A stretch of 64,000 nucleotides of DNA from Candidatus Aegiribacteria sp. (GCA_023138735.1 JAGLOY010000013.1:34482-98481), one strand, 5' to 3'; shown: positions 1 to 9,222, counted from the stretch's first letter. A program made the numbers and translations. Notes: generated by a model from the letters alone, not told the origin.

Positions 1-602
1 GAAAACCATTCGATGAACGATCCACAGAGGATGCGCCGTTCGCTCTTGTCGGGGGCTCAACAATAGACGTCCCGATGATGAACCAGACAGATTTCTTCAA
101 TTACGTTGCCACTGAAGGATGTGAAGCTGTTGAGCTTGATTATGCCGCGGGTAATGCCAGTATGCTCATACTGCTACCCGATGGTGACATGGCCGAATTC
201 CAGCAGGGATTCAACGCTGACATGCTGGAGACGATAAGAAGAAGGCTTTCCTCCTGTAATGTCTCTCTGTCCATGCCGAAGTTCGAATTCTCGCGAAGTA
301 TGCAGCTGAGCGATTTACTCCAGGATCTTGGAATGGAATCTGCCTTCGGAAGTGCCGCCGACTTCAGCGGGTTTACAGGCAGCCCTGATCTTTTCATATC
401 GAAGGTTCTGCATAAGGCGTTCGTTAAGGTTGATGAAGCCGGTACGGAAGCTGCTGCAGCTACCGCAGTTATAATGGGACTTACAGCAATACCGGATCAA
501 CCTGTTCAGATGAACATTGACTCCCCGTTCATGTTCTTCATACTGGATAGGGCATCCGGTTCAATAGTGTTCATGGGAAGGGTTATGGATCCTTCATCCT
601 GA
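1..602 (+). CDS. Serpin-family protease inhibitor, C-terminal part (5' end outside window)
   Basis: The reading frame is open from base 3 and enters the window already inside the protein, so the gene is cut by the window edge. It reads through the serpin s3C/s2B area (VPMMNQTDFF) and the shutter/breach region to the reactive-centre loop. The loop hinge GTEAAAATAV matches the small-residue P15-P9 pattern of inhibitory serpins, and the end MFFILDRASGSIVFMGRV is the typical serpin C-terminus before the TGA. The hinge composition suggests an inhibitory serpin that traps a serine or cysteine protease. P1 falls near the Leu-Thr-Ala of the loop, but the loop is about three residues longer than in antitrypsin, so P1 cannot be fixed. 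Signal peptide and start lie outside the window. Family assignment is very secure; the target protease is unknown. Confidence 0.93.
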   Translation, partial: KPFDERSTEDAPFALVGGSTIDVPMMNQTDFFNYVATEGCEAVELDYAAGNASMLILLPDGDMAEFQQGFNADMLETIRRRLSSCNVSLSMPKFEFSRSMQLSDLLQDLGMESAFGSAADFSGFTGSPDLFISKVLHKAFVKVDEAGTEAAAATAVIMGLTAIPDQPVQMNIDSPFMFFILDRASGSIVFMGRVMDPSS

Positions 603-642
603 GTAAGATATCCAGCGAGCCAGACTCAGGCTTCCTCTGTCT

Positions 643-1353
643 TTATCTGCCTTCCTGCGGTGCGTGGTGTTCGGGGCTCGGGTGGCTTAGCATGTACTCC
701 ACAATCTGCTCTGCATGGGCAAGCTGCTCGGAGGAAAGCATATCATGGATCTCGCTCATTGCGTCTGCTAAGAGATCATGCAAATCGCTCTGATACCAGT
801 TTCTCTCCTCCCATAAGAAATAAGTACCGACCGGCATGTAGAAATCCTCAACGAACCCTTCGAAGAAAGAGCAGCGGATATCGTCAATTTCATGGTAATC
901 CTGCAGCTGATTCACTTCATATTCCACCCAGAGTGAAAGGGCATCAAGATATGTTATCTGCATCATTGACAGTTCTATCTGTTTCAGCATCCATGTAAAA
1001 CCACTGATGTCCGGGATCTCATCTTCCCACAGGTAGATTCTCCTGACCCAGTCATCGTAACTGCTGCTGGAGGGATACAGGACACTGGACTGCAATTCAG
1101 GGTCATCAGAGTAGTAACTGCCGTAATCATTCATGTAATCCGTGAAGTCCGAGAAAGACATTCCCCCCGATGCAATGAAGGCTTCATGAACATCATCCAG
1201 AGGGGATTCATACTCTTCTTCACAAGCTGATTCATCTGACCAGCCTTCCCAGTCCGGCATCGTGTTTTCCGAGTCCTTGAATCCGTGATCCCATTTCTGC
1301 GCGTGAGAAGGGATAGCAGCAACCGTCAGAAGCAGAACGATCATGTATTTCAA
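643..1353 (-). CDS. Secreted acidic protein of unknown function
   Basis: The gene is 236 codons if it starts at the TTG at 1351-1353, which sits seven bases behind a clear GGAG. The first in-frame ATG is three codons further in and has poorer spacing. The N-terminus is a short signal peptide (MIVLLLTVAAIPSHAQ) with a cleavage site after AHA-type residues, so the protein is probably periplasmic or secreted. The mature part is rich in Asp, Glu, Ser, Tyr and Trp, with no motif I recognise. It carries few Lys or Arg residues and is strongly acidic. It is divergent from the DUF4097-like gene and shares a 245-base intergenic region with it. It may be lineage-specific. Confidence 0.6.
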   Translation of the reverse strand: MKYMIVLLLTVAAIPSHAQKWDHGFKDSENTMPDWEGWSDESACEEEYESPLDDVHEAFIASGGMSFSDFTDYMNDYGSYYSDDPELQSSVLYPSSSSYDDWVRRIYLWEDEIPDISGFTWMLKQIELSMMQITYLDALSLWVEYEVNQLQDYHEIDDIRCSFFEGFVEDFYMPVGTYFLWEERNWYQSDLHDLLADAMSEIHDMLSSEQLAHAEQIVEYMLSHPSPEHHAPQEGR

Positions 1354-1531
1354 ATCAGATCTCCTTTCTTTATAACCGATAAGAGTTCTGACTTCTTTAC
1401 CTCGATACGGCATGACTGTTCCACTGTATACCCGGAGACCCGATTGAGTAACTTGATGAGACGCTCTTTGCGTGACAGAATTTTGCATAACAAATTAATA
1501 TACATAATTACTTCAAGTTGTCAAGATCAAT

Positions 1532-1560
1532 TTGACATACTATAGAATTGATCTTATATC
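1532..1560 (+). promoter_or_regulatory. Sigma-70-like promoter
   Basis: TTGACA at 1532-1537 and TATATC at 1555-1560 are 17 bases apart, ahead of the 1599 start codon and its GAAAGGAG ribosome site. It is predicted from sequence only. Confidence 0.45.
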
Positions 1561-1598
1561 TTGTTTTTAGAGAGCAATTTCTTTGAAAGGAGTCAGTC

Positions 1599-2381
1599 AT
1601 GAAATGTAGTCTGTACTGTTTGAGTGTCTGTCTTGTTCTGGTTTCCGGTGTTTATGCCGGAGAAGTTATAACAGAGGAGATTATTACAATAGGAGTTTCA
1701 TCTGGAGACCCGGTTGAGATGTTTTCTATAAACGGAGATGTCATTGTTTCTGAATGGTCTTCCGATCAGGTGGAGGTTGTCTACATAATCACCTGTGACA
1801 GTGAAGAAGAGCTGGATTTCATTACCGTCGAGTGCAACACTTCAAGCGGTATCATCTGCCAAGTTGAGTACGATGAGGACTGGGAAGAATCGCACAGCGG
1901 CATCGTGGATTTCGAAGTTCAAATACCTTCGGGTATCTACCTTGAGATTGAGCTTGCTTCTGTCAATGGAAACGTATCCATTGATGGAGGAGAAGGTAAT
2001 GCACTCCTTGAGGTTGTAAATGGAAATATTGAGGCAGAAGGCTTCAATGGTGAACTTGTTGTTCATTCCGTTAATGGTAACATAGATATCAGTGAATCCC
2101 CGGGAATCACGGTCGCTGAGCTTGTAAACGGAAATATCGAGTGCGTTGTTAATGCTCTTGATGACGATCTGGAACTGGCATCTGTGAACGGGTGCATAAC
2201 ACTTTATCTGGGTGTTGATGCAGAAGTCGAAGTTGAAACAATCACAGGAATAATAGAAATTGCGAATACTTTTAACGCTCACATTACTGAAAATATCGTT
2301 GGCAGCTCATCGGATTTCGGCGAGGGTGAATTCTCTATCGAGATCAGTACCGTATCAGGAAATATTATCATAGATAATTGA
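1599..2381 (+). CDS. DUF4097-like beta-strand-repeat surface protein
   Basis: A 260-residue protein with an N-terminal signal peptide (residues 1 to about 20) and a good ribosome site GAAAGGAG eight bases before the ATG. Most of the mature chain is a run of short beta repeats centred on VNGNI or VNGCI, recurring roughly every 20 residues between residues 110 and 205. Such repeats build the right-handed beta solenoid of the DUF4097/DUF2807 putative adhesin family. The usual regularity of S-V-N-G-N-I is easy to see, and the mature chain is acidic. Proteins of this family sit in the periplasm or on the surface, and their molecular role is mostly unknown. There is no lipobox and no sorting domain. 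The gene stands alone behind its own promoter. Confidence 0.75.
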   Translation: MKCSLYCLSVCLVLVSGVYAGEVITEEIITIGVSSGDPVEMFSINGDVIVSEWSSDQVEVVYIITCDSEEELDFITVECNTSSGIICQVEYDEDWEESHSGIVDFEVQIPSGIYLEIELASVNGNVSIDGGEGNALLEVVNGNIEAEGFNGELVVHSVNGNIDISESPGITVAELVNGNIECVVNALDDDLELASVNGCITLYLGVDAEVEVETITGIIEIANTFNAHITENIVGSSSDFGEGEFSIEISTVSGNIIIDN

Positions 2382-2538
2382 TTCGTAACTTCCCCTTTGG
2401 GATCGGTGCACAGATAGGTTCGCACGGTAAACATTAACATCCTCTGCGAGTATTCCTGTATGTTTGATGACTTAGTACTCATTAATGTCATCTTTCACAT
2501 ACAGCTGCTGTCAGCACTATTCCATAAGGCGGATTCAG

Positions 2539-3924
2539 ATGGCTGAGCGTTCTCCTGATTCCTACAGGGAAATAATAGCAATCTCCTTTCCCATAATTGC
2601 AGCTATGGCAGGCAGAACGATAATGATGTTCTGCGATAGACTGTTCCTCGCCCAGCACAGCCAGCTTGAGCTTCAGGCCGCTCTTCCTGCCGGTATTCTG
2701 AGCTTCACACTGCTCTGTATCTTTTATGGTACAGTTTCATACTCAGGTACATTTATCGCTCAATATTTTGGTGCAGACGATAAGGAGGGATGTTCAAGAT
2801 CCCTGGCACAGGGTCTGTTCCTCACAATGCTGTCCGCTCCGATTCTTGCTGCTCTCGCAGTCCCGGGAAGCCTTCTTTTCGATCTTTCCGGCCATGCTTC
2901 TGAAATAGTCGCGCTTGAGAAGATATACTTTCAGATTCTCATGTTTTCCGCGGCAGGACCTGTTTTCACTGCAGCGGCATCATCCTTCTGGAACGGTCGC
3001 GGGAAAACAGTTCCTACAATGCTTGCTGTCATAACTGGAGCGGGGATCAATATTCTTCTTGATTACCTGATGATCTTCGGGAAATTTGGTTTTCCAGAAA
3101 TGGGTATAAAGGGCGCGGCCATTGCAACAGCCATCTCATCATTTATCCCTGGTACTATACTGACAATCGCTGCCTTCACAGGGAAAACCGCTGTTGAATA
3201 CAGGACCAGGGAGAACTTCAGATTCTCGAAAAGGCTTACCGGAAGAATAATCAGATTCGGGTTCCCGGCAGGTCTTCAGATATTCATGGATGTCGCAAGT
3301 TTTACAATTTTCATATTCCTCGCAGGAAGGCTTGGAGCCATCGATTTTACAGCGAATAACCTCGCTTTCAGCGTAAACAATCTGGCATTCAATCCTCTGC
3401 TGGGGTTCGGCTTCGCTACAACGGTAATCGTTGGCAGGTGTATAGGAATGGGAAGAAATGATATGGCTGTGAAAGTCGTCCGGCGGACCCTGCTGCTTGC
3501 CATATGCTACTTTGTCCCTCTGGCCGCTACTTTTGTTCTTTTTCCCGGCTTTTATACGCGGCTGTTTTTCAGTCCGGATTCCGCATGTACAATTGAAGAG
3601 CTGATATCCACTTCAGGTAAACTTCTTGCGATCATAGCCGCCTGGGGTATTTTCGATGCTGTCACCCTCATGTATAGCGGAGCCCTCAGAGGAGCTGGAG
3701 ACACGAAGTTCGTTATGTGGGTTTCCGGCCTGCTTGCGTGGCTCTTCTGGATACCCGGAGTTATATACCTTTACGCCGTTCAGAACGCGGGGATAGTTAC
3801 CCTCTGGCTTTTCACCAGTTTTTACGTGGCCATCTTCGCCCTGGCGTTCTTCCTCCGGTTCAGAACCGGCAAATGGAAACGCATTGATCTCCTCGGGAGA
3901 ACGGAGAAGAGATGTATCGAGTAG
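2539..3924 (+). CDS. MATE-family multidrug/cation antiporter
   Basis: The 461-residue protein has about twelve hydrophobic segments in two similar halves, as in NorM/DinF-type MATE transporters, and the length is normal for the family. The first helix starts at residue 10 (SYREIIAISFPIIAAMAG). The second half repeats the pattern with FGFPAGLQIFMDVASF. I chose the ATG at 2539, which follows AAGGCGG by six bases; an upstream ATG at 2485 would add eighteen unlikely residues. MATE pumps export drugs or metabolites using Na+ or H+ gradients across the inner membrane; the substrate cannot be read from sequence. Its last codons overlap the start of the next lipoprotein gene by 13 bases, which suggests co-translation. 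Confidence 0.92.
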   Translation: MAERSPDSYREIIAISFPIIAAMAGRTIMMFCDRLFLAQHSQLELQAALPAGILSFTLLCIFYGTVSYSGTFIAQYFGADDKEGCSRSLAQGLFLTMLSAPILAALAVPGSLLFDLSGHASEIVALEKIYFQILMFSAAGPVFTAAASSFWNGRGKTVPTMLAVITGAGINILLDYLMIFGKFGFPEMGIKGAAIATAISSFIPGTILTIAAFTGKTAVEYRTRENFRFSKRLTGRIIRFGFPAGLQIFMDVASFTIFIFLAGRLGAIDFTANNLAFSVNNLAFNPLLGFGFATTVIVGRCIGMGRNDMAVKVVRRTLLLAICYFVPLAATFVLFPGFYTRLFFSPDSACTIEELISTSGKLLAIIAAWGIFDAVTLMYSGALRGAGDTKFVMWVSGLLAWLFWIPGVIYLYAVQNAGIVTLWLFTSFYVAIFALAFFLRFRTGKWKRIDLLGRTEKRCIE

Positions 3925-4511
3925 TTGTCTCTATATCAATGTTTCTCATTCTTGCCTGCTCTGACCCTACCGGCCCATCATTCCTTCAGTATTCACTGGT
4001 CTCTGTAATCGAGACATCCACCGGTTCAATTATCGCAAACATCGAATTGTCTCCCGCTTTCTCTGAAACGGGGAACGAGCTCTATATCTCTGACTATACA
4101 CAGCTTATCTGTCTTGATCCGGACACCGATAAGGAAATCGCTTCTGCAGACCTTGGCAAAATGATTACTGATATATGTATAGTACCCGGGTCTAACACAA
4201 TGTATGTATCGTGGGAAACCCTTTGGGTTGAGGGAGGAGTAATAGCACTGGACAGGACTACTCTGGCAGTCACGAATTCTATCGATCTGGCCTTCGAAGT
4301 AGACAACCTCTGTTATGTACCAGTGCTGGATATCCTGTATGTCGGGTATAGAGCAGACTTCCACGATGATAGGATTATGGTGGTAGACCTGCCGGGTCTC
4401 GATCCGCTTGATGATATCCAGATAAACCCGAATCTCGTGAATATGGTTTCGGATCCATCAGGTGATCACGTTTACTGTAACATTTACATGGACAACCGAA
4501 CCGGTTCATAG
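3912..4511 (+). CDS. YVTN-type beta-propeller lipoprotein, internally shortened paralogue
   Basis: The 199-residue lipoprotein has lipobox LILAC at residues 12-16 and the following SDPTGPS, almost the same as in the protein encoded at 6918. After about 45 residues it jumps straight to AFSETGNELYISD, which in the longer paralogue lies at about residue 180. From there the two align to their ends (VMVLDLPGLD, then DPSGDYVYC). Roughly 132 residues, about three propeller blades, are therefore missing in frame. The remainder could form only part of a propeller, so it may be non-functional or may oligomerise. It begins inside the MATE gene (13-base overlap) and is followed ten bases later by the ferredoxin-like gene. 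No function is known beyond a probable outer-membrane or periplasmic anchor. Confidence 0.72.
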   Translation: MYRVVVSISMFLILACSDPTGPSFLQYSLVSVIETSTGSIIANIELSPAFSETGNELYISDYTQLICLDPDTDKEIASADLGKMITDICIVPGSNTMYVSWETLWVEGGVIALDRTTLAVTNSIDLAFEVDNLCYVPVLDILYVGYRADFHDDRIMVVDLPGLDPLDDIQINPNLVNMVSDPSGDHVYCNIYMDNRTGS

Positions 4512-4521
4512 TGGAGGACTT

Positions 4522-5670
4522 ATGAGAGCAGCCAACGTATCTGACAGCAATACTTACCGTTTACTTCAGAAGCATCTTGACAAGCAGGCGGTTGGTTTTC
4601 CTGCAACCAGATCAGGAGCGGAGATTCGCTTTCTGAATAGAATGTTCACTCCTGAGGAAGCGGGGCTCGCATTGCATCTTTCCTACCGTCCCTCGTCTCT
4701 TGGGACGATCATGCTGACCGCTTCTGGTGAATTCGAAGAAGAAAGAGCTCTCAAATTGCTTGACAGCATGTCGATGAAGGGTGCGATAGGATTCAAGGAA
4801 AGGGAGAACGAGGATAACTGGTTTGTCATTCCGATGGTGATAGGAATGTTCGAAGCACAGGACGGTTGTCCGACAGAGGATTTCCTGAAAGATGCTGGTG
4901 AGTACATGAAGACCATCGCTTTCAGTAAATCCATCCTTGCTACTGAACCCTCCCAGATGAGAACAATTCCAATAAACGTCAGCATCTCTCCAGAGCATAC
5001 CGTAGCTACTTACAATCAGATCAATCTGCTTATCGAGAGTTCTGACGGACCATTCGTGGTACTCCCCTGTATCTGCCGGGAAAGCCGGGCAATTCAGGGA
5101 GAGGTATGCGAAGTGACATCCCGAACTGAAACCTGCTTTGGAATGGGGAGTATGGCAGCAATGGTTCTCCGTCGTGGTCATGGGCGGGAGGTGAGCCGGG
5201 AAGAGGCTCTCAGCATGCTGCAGCAGAACCAGGATGACGGTCTGGTTCTGCAGCCTTCAAATGCGCAGCAGGCCGAATTCGTCTGCTCATGCTGCGGCTG
5301 CTGCTGTGGTATGCTGAGGATGCAGAAGATGCTGCCTCATCCGGTAGATTTCTGGGTAACCAGCTTTCAAGCGGAAATTAACAGCGATATCTGTACAGGG
5401 TGCGGTATCTGCGTGAAGAGATGCCAGGTGAACGCTGTCGTCCTGAAGGGCTCTCCCGCAAAAGCGGTAATCGGCAGGACCCGATGCATCGGATGCGGTC
5501 TCTGCGTTCCAACCTGCCCGGCGGATGCGATACGTCTCATTTCCACAGAACTGGAGACCGTGCCACCGATGAACGAGGAGGAACTCAACGATACGATCAT
5601 GTCGAACAAGAAAGGTGCGATGGGCAGGTTCCTCATGTTCCTGAAAATCATACTCAGGATGAGGAAATAA
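4522..5670 (+). CDS. 2[4Fe-4S] ferredoxin-domain protein with extra Cys cluster
   Basis: A cytosolic 382-residue protein starting at the ATG five bases behind GGAGG. The N-terminal half has no clear motif but could be a winged-helix-like region. The middle holds CICRES and then the Cys-dense motif CSCCGCCCG (about residue 255). The C-terminal part has two classic four-cysteine ferredoxin motifs, CTGCGICVKRC and CIGCGLCVPTC. Two [4Fe-4S] clusters are therefore expected, with the additional cysteines possibly binding another cluster or metal. Similar proteins occur in anaerobes and are thought to be electron carriers or sensors, but no substrate is known. An electron-transfer role is inferred from the motifs only. 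It converges with the propeller gene on the other strand, one base from its stop. Confidence 0.85.
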   Translation: MRAANVSDSNTYRLLQKHLDKQAVGFPATRSGAEIRFLNRMFTPEEAGLALHLSYRPSSLGTIMLTASGEFEEERALKLLDSMSMKGAIGFKERENEDNWFVIPMVIGMFEAQDGCPTEDFLKDAGEYMKTIAFSKSILATEPSQMRTIPINVSISPEHTVATYNQINLLIESSDGPFVVLPCICRESRAIQGEVCEVTSRTETCFGMGSMAAMVLRRGHGREVSREEALSMLQQNQDDGLVLQPSNAQQAEFVCSCCGCCCGMLRMQKMLPHPVDFWVTSFQAEINSDICTGCGICVKRCQVNAVVLKGSPAKAVIGRTRCIGCGLCVPTCPADAIRLISTELETVPPMNEEELNDTIMSNKKGAMGRFLMFLKIILRMRK

Positions 5671-5671
5671 A

Positions 5672-6712
5672 CTAAATCATTCGGTATTTGTAGATAATTC
5701 CATCATCGTACGCAACGGTGTAGATATCATCACCATCAACGTTGATGAACATATTTCTTTCAGCTTCCGAAGGGGTCCGGGTGTAGAAGTAACCAGCCGG
5801 TTCGCCGTCATCGGTACTGAACACATCAACCCTGTACCCTCTTTCGTCTCCCCCCTGGGCCCAGAGCACATATACTCGATCACCTTCAACATCCAGATCC
5901 CAGATAACCGGAGTAATCGTTGAGCCTTCATTACTGTCGGTGAAGTAGGCTTCGAAGGGGCAGGGACCGTCAACCGACCACACGAACACCCCGGTAGAAT
6001 CGTATTTATTTACCCTGTAGTCTCCAGCACTTGAGTAATACAAAGCGAGATCGTCGTCCGTGTCAATAACGCATGACATTAGCACCATCTTCTCTCCATA
6101 GCTCATATTTTTCATATCAGCATCAAAATGCCCGATCTCCCTTATAACTTCACCATTCACATCTATCAAAGTTACAGCCGGAGATTCAGTAGAGTTAATC
6201 AAGCCCACTCCCCATGGAAATCCATTGATGTAAATCCGATTTGTGTCGACGGCTGCTATATCGAAAATCTGTCCCATATCCGTGGTTATTCCTGCGAAGT
6301 AACTGCCATCGTTATGAAATATCTCGATCCGGTCAGGGTGGTTTATTGTGTAAACATGCCCGGATTCATCGATATCGAAGTTGAAATACAGCATATGGAA
6401 TTCACCAGGGCCCTCGCCTGGTCTCCCGAACTCGTAAAGGAAATCACCTTCTGAGCTGAAAACAAGGATCTTCATACTGACAAAGTCCAGTACGAAGAGC
6501 TTTCCCTCGCTGTCAACAGACAGATTAATCGGGGTGAAGCAATGATTGAGATCGGCGTTCCCGTCGATTACCATGGTCTGTTCAAGGGTTATAATTGTCT
6601 CAACAGGATCGGAGCCTCCGCATGATATGCTTGAGATCGTTATAGCTGCCACAGCACAATTGCGAATGGCTATATATCCATCGGGAAGAGGTTTTCTCAA
6701 TTTACTGAACAT
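5672..6712 (-). CDS. Six-bladed beta-propeller lipoprotein
   Basis: A 346-residue lipoprotein with lipobox SISC near residue 30 followed by GG. The mature chain shows NHL/6-bladed propeller repeats, for example GKLFVLDFVSMKILVFSSEG then FGRPGEGPGEFH, the hallmark of the family of 6-bladed beta-propeller proteins common in Bacteroidetes and related phyla. ATG at 6710-6712 follows GGGGG by four bases; a TTG one codon upstream is the alternative. Such proteins are periplasmic or outer-membrane-anchored and probably bind ligands or partners, but no catalytic residues are evident. It lies between two propeller lipoprotein genes of another type, so this 4 kb is propeller-rich. Confidence 0.82.
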   Translation of the reverse strand: MFSKLRKPLPDGYIAIRNCAVAAITISSISCGGSDPVETIITLEQTMVIDGNADLNHCFTPINLSVDSEGKLFVLDFVSMKILVFSSEGDFLYEFGRPGEGPGEFHMLYFNFDIDESGHVYTINHPDRIEIFHNDGSYFAGITTDMGQIFDIAAVDTNRIYINGFPWGVGLINSTESPAVTLIDVNGEVIREIGHFDADMKNMSYGEKMVLMSCVIDTDDDLALYYSSAGDYRVNKYDSTGVFVWSVDGPCPFEAYFTDSNEGSTITPVIWDLDVEGDRVYVLWAQGGDERGYRVDVFSTDDGEPAGYFYTRTPSEAERNMFINVDGDDIYTVAYDDGIIYKYRMI

Positions 6713-6917
6713 CAAACCCCCATTTCAACTAAAAACACGATAAGAAACTCTTTGCTACCTACCTTCAATCTGTATAATCAGACAGGTATAGTCAAACGAC
6801 ATCCCGGACCTGATACTGCGTTATAACTCAGCTTGCTTGCAATGATTTAAATATGTAGAATATAATCGGTTGTGAGTATGCTTCTGAAGTTTATGCGTAT
6901 TTACGAGGGGAGATAAT

Positions 6918-7913
6918 ATGCTGCGTGTCAGCTTGATTTCTATAGTTGTATTTATGCTCGCATGTTCAGATTCAACTGGACCATCACACATCGAATATTC
7001 CATGATATCCATTATCGATACCAGTAGCGGAGCCATATCCGATGAAATAGTTATGGACGGTAGCTCAAGGATGTGCATTTCCCCAGATGGCAGTTACCTG
7101 TACATCGCTCAGTATTGGGGGGATGATATAGTACAGGTAGACTGTCTTACACATTCCGTGAGTGGAAGCCTGAATTTTTTAGAACCATACGATTTTTGCA
7201 GTGATCTCTGTCTGAATGATCAGGGAAATGAACTCTATGCCCGTTGCGGCAGTAGGATATTCATTATTGATGTGCAATCACTAACTGTCAGAGATTCCAT
7301 TTATTCTGATATTCCGGGCATTGGCAGAATCACACACAGGCCCGGAACAGACCTGATTTACGCATCCTTTTACATCTCAAATAGCCTTACAGGGATTTAT
7401 GTAATCGACGTTGTTCAATGCGAGGTTGTTGATACATTTGATTACTGGACATCGAATCTAGCTTTTTCTGAAACCGGAAACGATCTCTATATTTCCGATG
7501 GACAAACAATCAAACGTCTGGATCCAGACCTCGGCACCCAGCTTGCATCTTACAATGTGAATGAAAATGTCAGCGGGATATGTCTCGATCCCGTTTCAAA
7601 TACCGTATATGCTTCCTGGCATGGCTTCAACAGTATAGGAGGGGGTGTAGTCTCCATGGATGGGAATTCCCTGTCATTACAGGATTCAGTGACTATCGAT
7701 TATGGTGCAAGTTTCTTGTGCCATCTTCCGGTGAAGGATAACCTATACCTTGGAATCCGAAGTACCTTGAACGGCGATAAGGTAATGGTGCTTGACCTGC
7801 CCGGTCTGGATATAGTCAATGAGATCAGTATTCCGGAAGGTCTGCAGCATATGGTAGCTGATCCGTCGGGCGATTACGTTTACTGCAGCATTGAGTACGC
7901 AGTGGATCGTTAA
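6918..7913 (+). CDS. YVTN-type beta-propeller lipoprotein (full length)
   Basis: A 331-residue lipoprotein with a good ribosome site (GGGGAG, five bases before ATG) and lipobox FMLAC at residues 12-16. The mature part has about seven repeats of the type ISPDGSYLYIAQYWGDD, as in YVTN/surface-layer propellers, each with a hydrophobic D-strand and a GN or DG turn. It is the complete form of the shortened paralogue at 3912. No enzyme motif is visible; a binding or scaffold role on the membrane is a guess from fold. It stands as a single gene with a 200-base upstream region and no clear terminator. Confidence 0.8.
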   Translation: MLRVSLISIVVFMLACSDSTGPSHIEYSMISIIDTSSGAISDEIVMDGSSRMCISPDGSYLYIAQYWGDDIVQVDCLTHSVSGSLNFLEPYDFCSDLCLNDQGNELYARCGSRIFIIDVQSLTVRDSIYSDIPGIGRITHRPGTDLIYASFYISNSLTGIYVIDVVQCEVVDTFDYWTSNLAFSETGNDLYISDGQTIKRLDPDLGTQLASYNVNENVSGICLDPVSNTVYASWHGFNSIGGGVVSMDGNSLSLQDSVTIDYGASFLCHLPVKDNLYLGIRSTLNGDKVMVLDLPGLDIVNEISIPEGLQHMVADPSGDYVYCSIEYAVDR

Positions 7914-8077
7914 CTGAAATCTATCAGTCCTGTACTAGCAATGTATGAACCACTCACCATTGCATATGTTGGCTGAAGAGAAGCGTTTGTCATATCTTCA
8001 TTGAGATAAGAACTTCAGTACTGATTGGAAAGGCTCGGTGTGCTGGTCGATCATATCTGGAGCTGAGAGGAGTAGAA

Positions 8078-8293
8078 ATGGCAATGGTAAAGTGTGCCTG
8101 GTGTGACGGAAAGGGAATTGACGACTTTCGGCTCACCTCCCCCTGTAATGTATGCGACGGTGATGGTTACGTTAACGTTCCCGATCCTCCAACAGAGTGC
8201 GGACGATGCAGTGGTACAGGGAAGATAAGGGACAGTTTCAATAATGAATTCGTAAAATGCTCCGGATGCAGAGGATCCGGTTGGGCCAGATGA
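8078..8293 (+). CDS. Small DnaJ-type zinc-finger protein
   Basis: A 71-residue protein with four CxxC pairs: CAWCDGKG, CNVCDGDGY, CGRCSGTGK and CSGCRGSGW. These are the CxxCxGxG repeats of the DnaJ central domain, which bind two zinc ions. There is no J-domain, so it is a stand-alone finger of the kind also seen in chaperone-like and redox-associated small proteins. The ribosome site AGAGGAG is seven bases ahead. Only ten bases separate its stop from the DUF2769-like gene, suggesting one transcript. Its partner and role are not known. Confidence 0.85.
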   Translation: MAMVKCAWCDGKGIDDFRLTSPCNVCDGDGYVNVPDPPTECGRCSGTGKIRDSFNNEFVKCSGCRGSGWAR

Positions 8294-8303
8294 GAGGGAT
8301 TTG

Positions 8304-8696
8304 ATGAATCACAGAAGATTACTGATGCTGATAGTCGCTTGTGTGGCAGCAGGCTTCATGGCCTGCGGGGGAGAAGAACCCCAGGCTGAACAGCAGGTCG
8401 AGGAACAGGTTGCAGAAGAGGTCGAAGAACAGGTTGAGGTAATTGAGCCGGAAATGACCGAAGAAGAGATGGTAGCCTGGGTAATGGAGAACTGCATCTG
8501 CCCTCAGTGCCCCAGCTGGATTCCCGAAGCCGCTGAGAAAGGCGAGGGTGGCTACTGTGCTGTTGGTATAAGCGCCTGTATCGTCGAAGAGGCTGGCTGT
8601 ATCTGCCCTGAATGCCCTGTAACCCTTGAGAAGGATTTATTGTGGGGTTACTACTGCACTCGTGGTTCTGCTGAGGAGATGATGGCACAGGACTAG
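8304..8696 (+). CDS. DUF2769-like lipoprotein
   Basis: A 130-residue lipoprotein with lipobox FMAC at about residues 19-22. A Glu/Val-rich linker (residues 27-55) is followed by a Cys-rich domain: CICPQCPSW, then YCAVGISACIVEEAGCICP, then CPVTLEKDLLWGYYC and GSAEE. This Cys spacing resembles DUF2769, a domain mostly known from methanogenic archaea and some anaerobic bacteria. Eight or more cysteines suggest zinc or an iron-sulfur cluster, but this is not established. ATG at 8304 follows GAGGG; a TTG sits one codon before it. The gene follows the small zinc-finger gene closely. The lipoprotein tether places the Cys domain outside the cytoplasm, which is unusual for a reduced metal centre. Confidence 0.7.
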   Translation: MNHRRLLMLIVACVAAGFMACGGEEPQAEQQVEEQVAEEVEEQVEVIEPEMTEEEMVAWVMENCICPQCPSWIPEAAEKGEGGYCAVGISACIVEEAGCICPECPVTLEKDLLWGYYCTRGSAEEMMAQD

Positions 8697-8919
8697 TAAG
8701 TACCGATTCGACTAACTATACTGCTCCGATACACAATTTGAGAAGAAATGGCTGACCTTCTGATTTCGTTCTAAACCCGCATACCGAATAGCCTGAAGGT
8801 TATGATTTCTCTCTCAATCGCTGGGAAACCTCCAGAAACCTTTAGTCTTTTTACTCGGGTGCCGTTGGAGAGCGTCGCATACCCTGGCTGTTAGCATACC
8901 ACAGATAAAGGAGCGAATC

Positions 8920-9222
8920 ATGATTCTACTGAGGAAGCTGCATCGTTACACCGGCATCACTATCGCCCCTCTGGTGCTAGTGCAGGTGGTGACCGGGTTC
9001 CTGCTGCAGATGGACAGCCTTAACCGTAATGCGCGCCTGCTGCACAACTGGTCGCAGGTCAGCAAATTCGTCGCATTCGCGCTTGCAATCGGGCTCGCAT
9101 TCATGGTGGTCACTGGCAGCATCATCTTCATTCAAATGTGGCTCCAGCGTCGAAAGCGCGCCGCCCGTAAGCGGCGGGCAGTGATGACCAGTAACCCTTC
9201 AAGCAGAGAAGACACTGAGTAA
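8920..9222 (+). CDS. Small PepSY-TM-like two-helix membrane protein
   Basis: 100 residues with two transmembrane segments (residues 12-30 and 46-72) and a basic tail (RRKRAARKRRA). The first helix LRKLHRYTGITIAPLVLVQ resembles the first helix of PepSY-associated TM proteins, with His8 and His42 possible haem ligands. The second helix matches the family's LAFMVVTGSIIFI pattern. The periplasmic PepSY domain that normally sits between such helices is absent. A good AAAGGAG ribosome site precedes it. The base composition (many GC-ending codons) differs somewhat from neighbouring genes, so transfer is possible. An electron-transfer role is a guess. Confidence 0.6.
   Translation: MILLRKLHRYTGITIAPLVLVQVVTGFLLQMDSLNRNARLLHNWSQVSKFVAFALAIGLAFMVVTGSIIFIQMWLQRRKRAARKRRAVMTSNPSSREDTE

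Noticed and set aside
8309..8688. Minus-strand frames across the DUF2769-like gene
   Set aside because: They arise from the Glu/Val-rich linker of the real gene (poly-Ser and Pro patterns).
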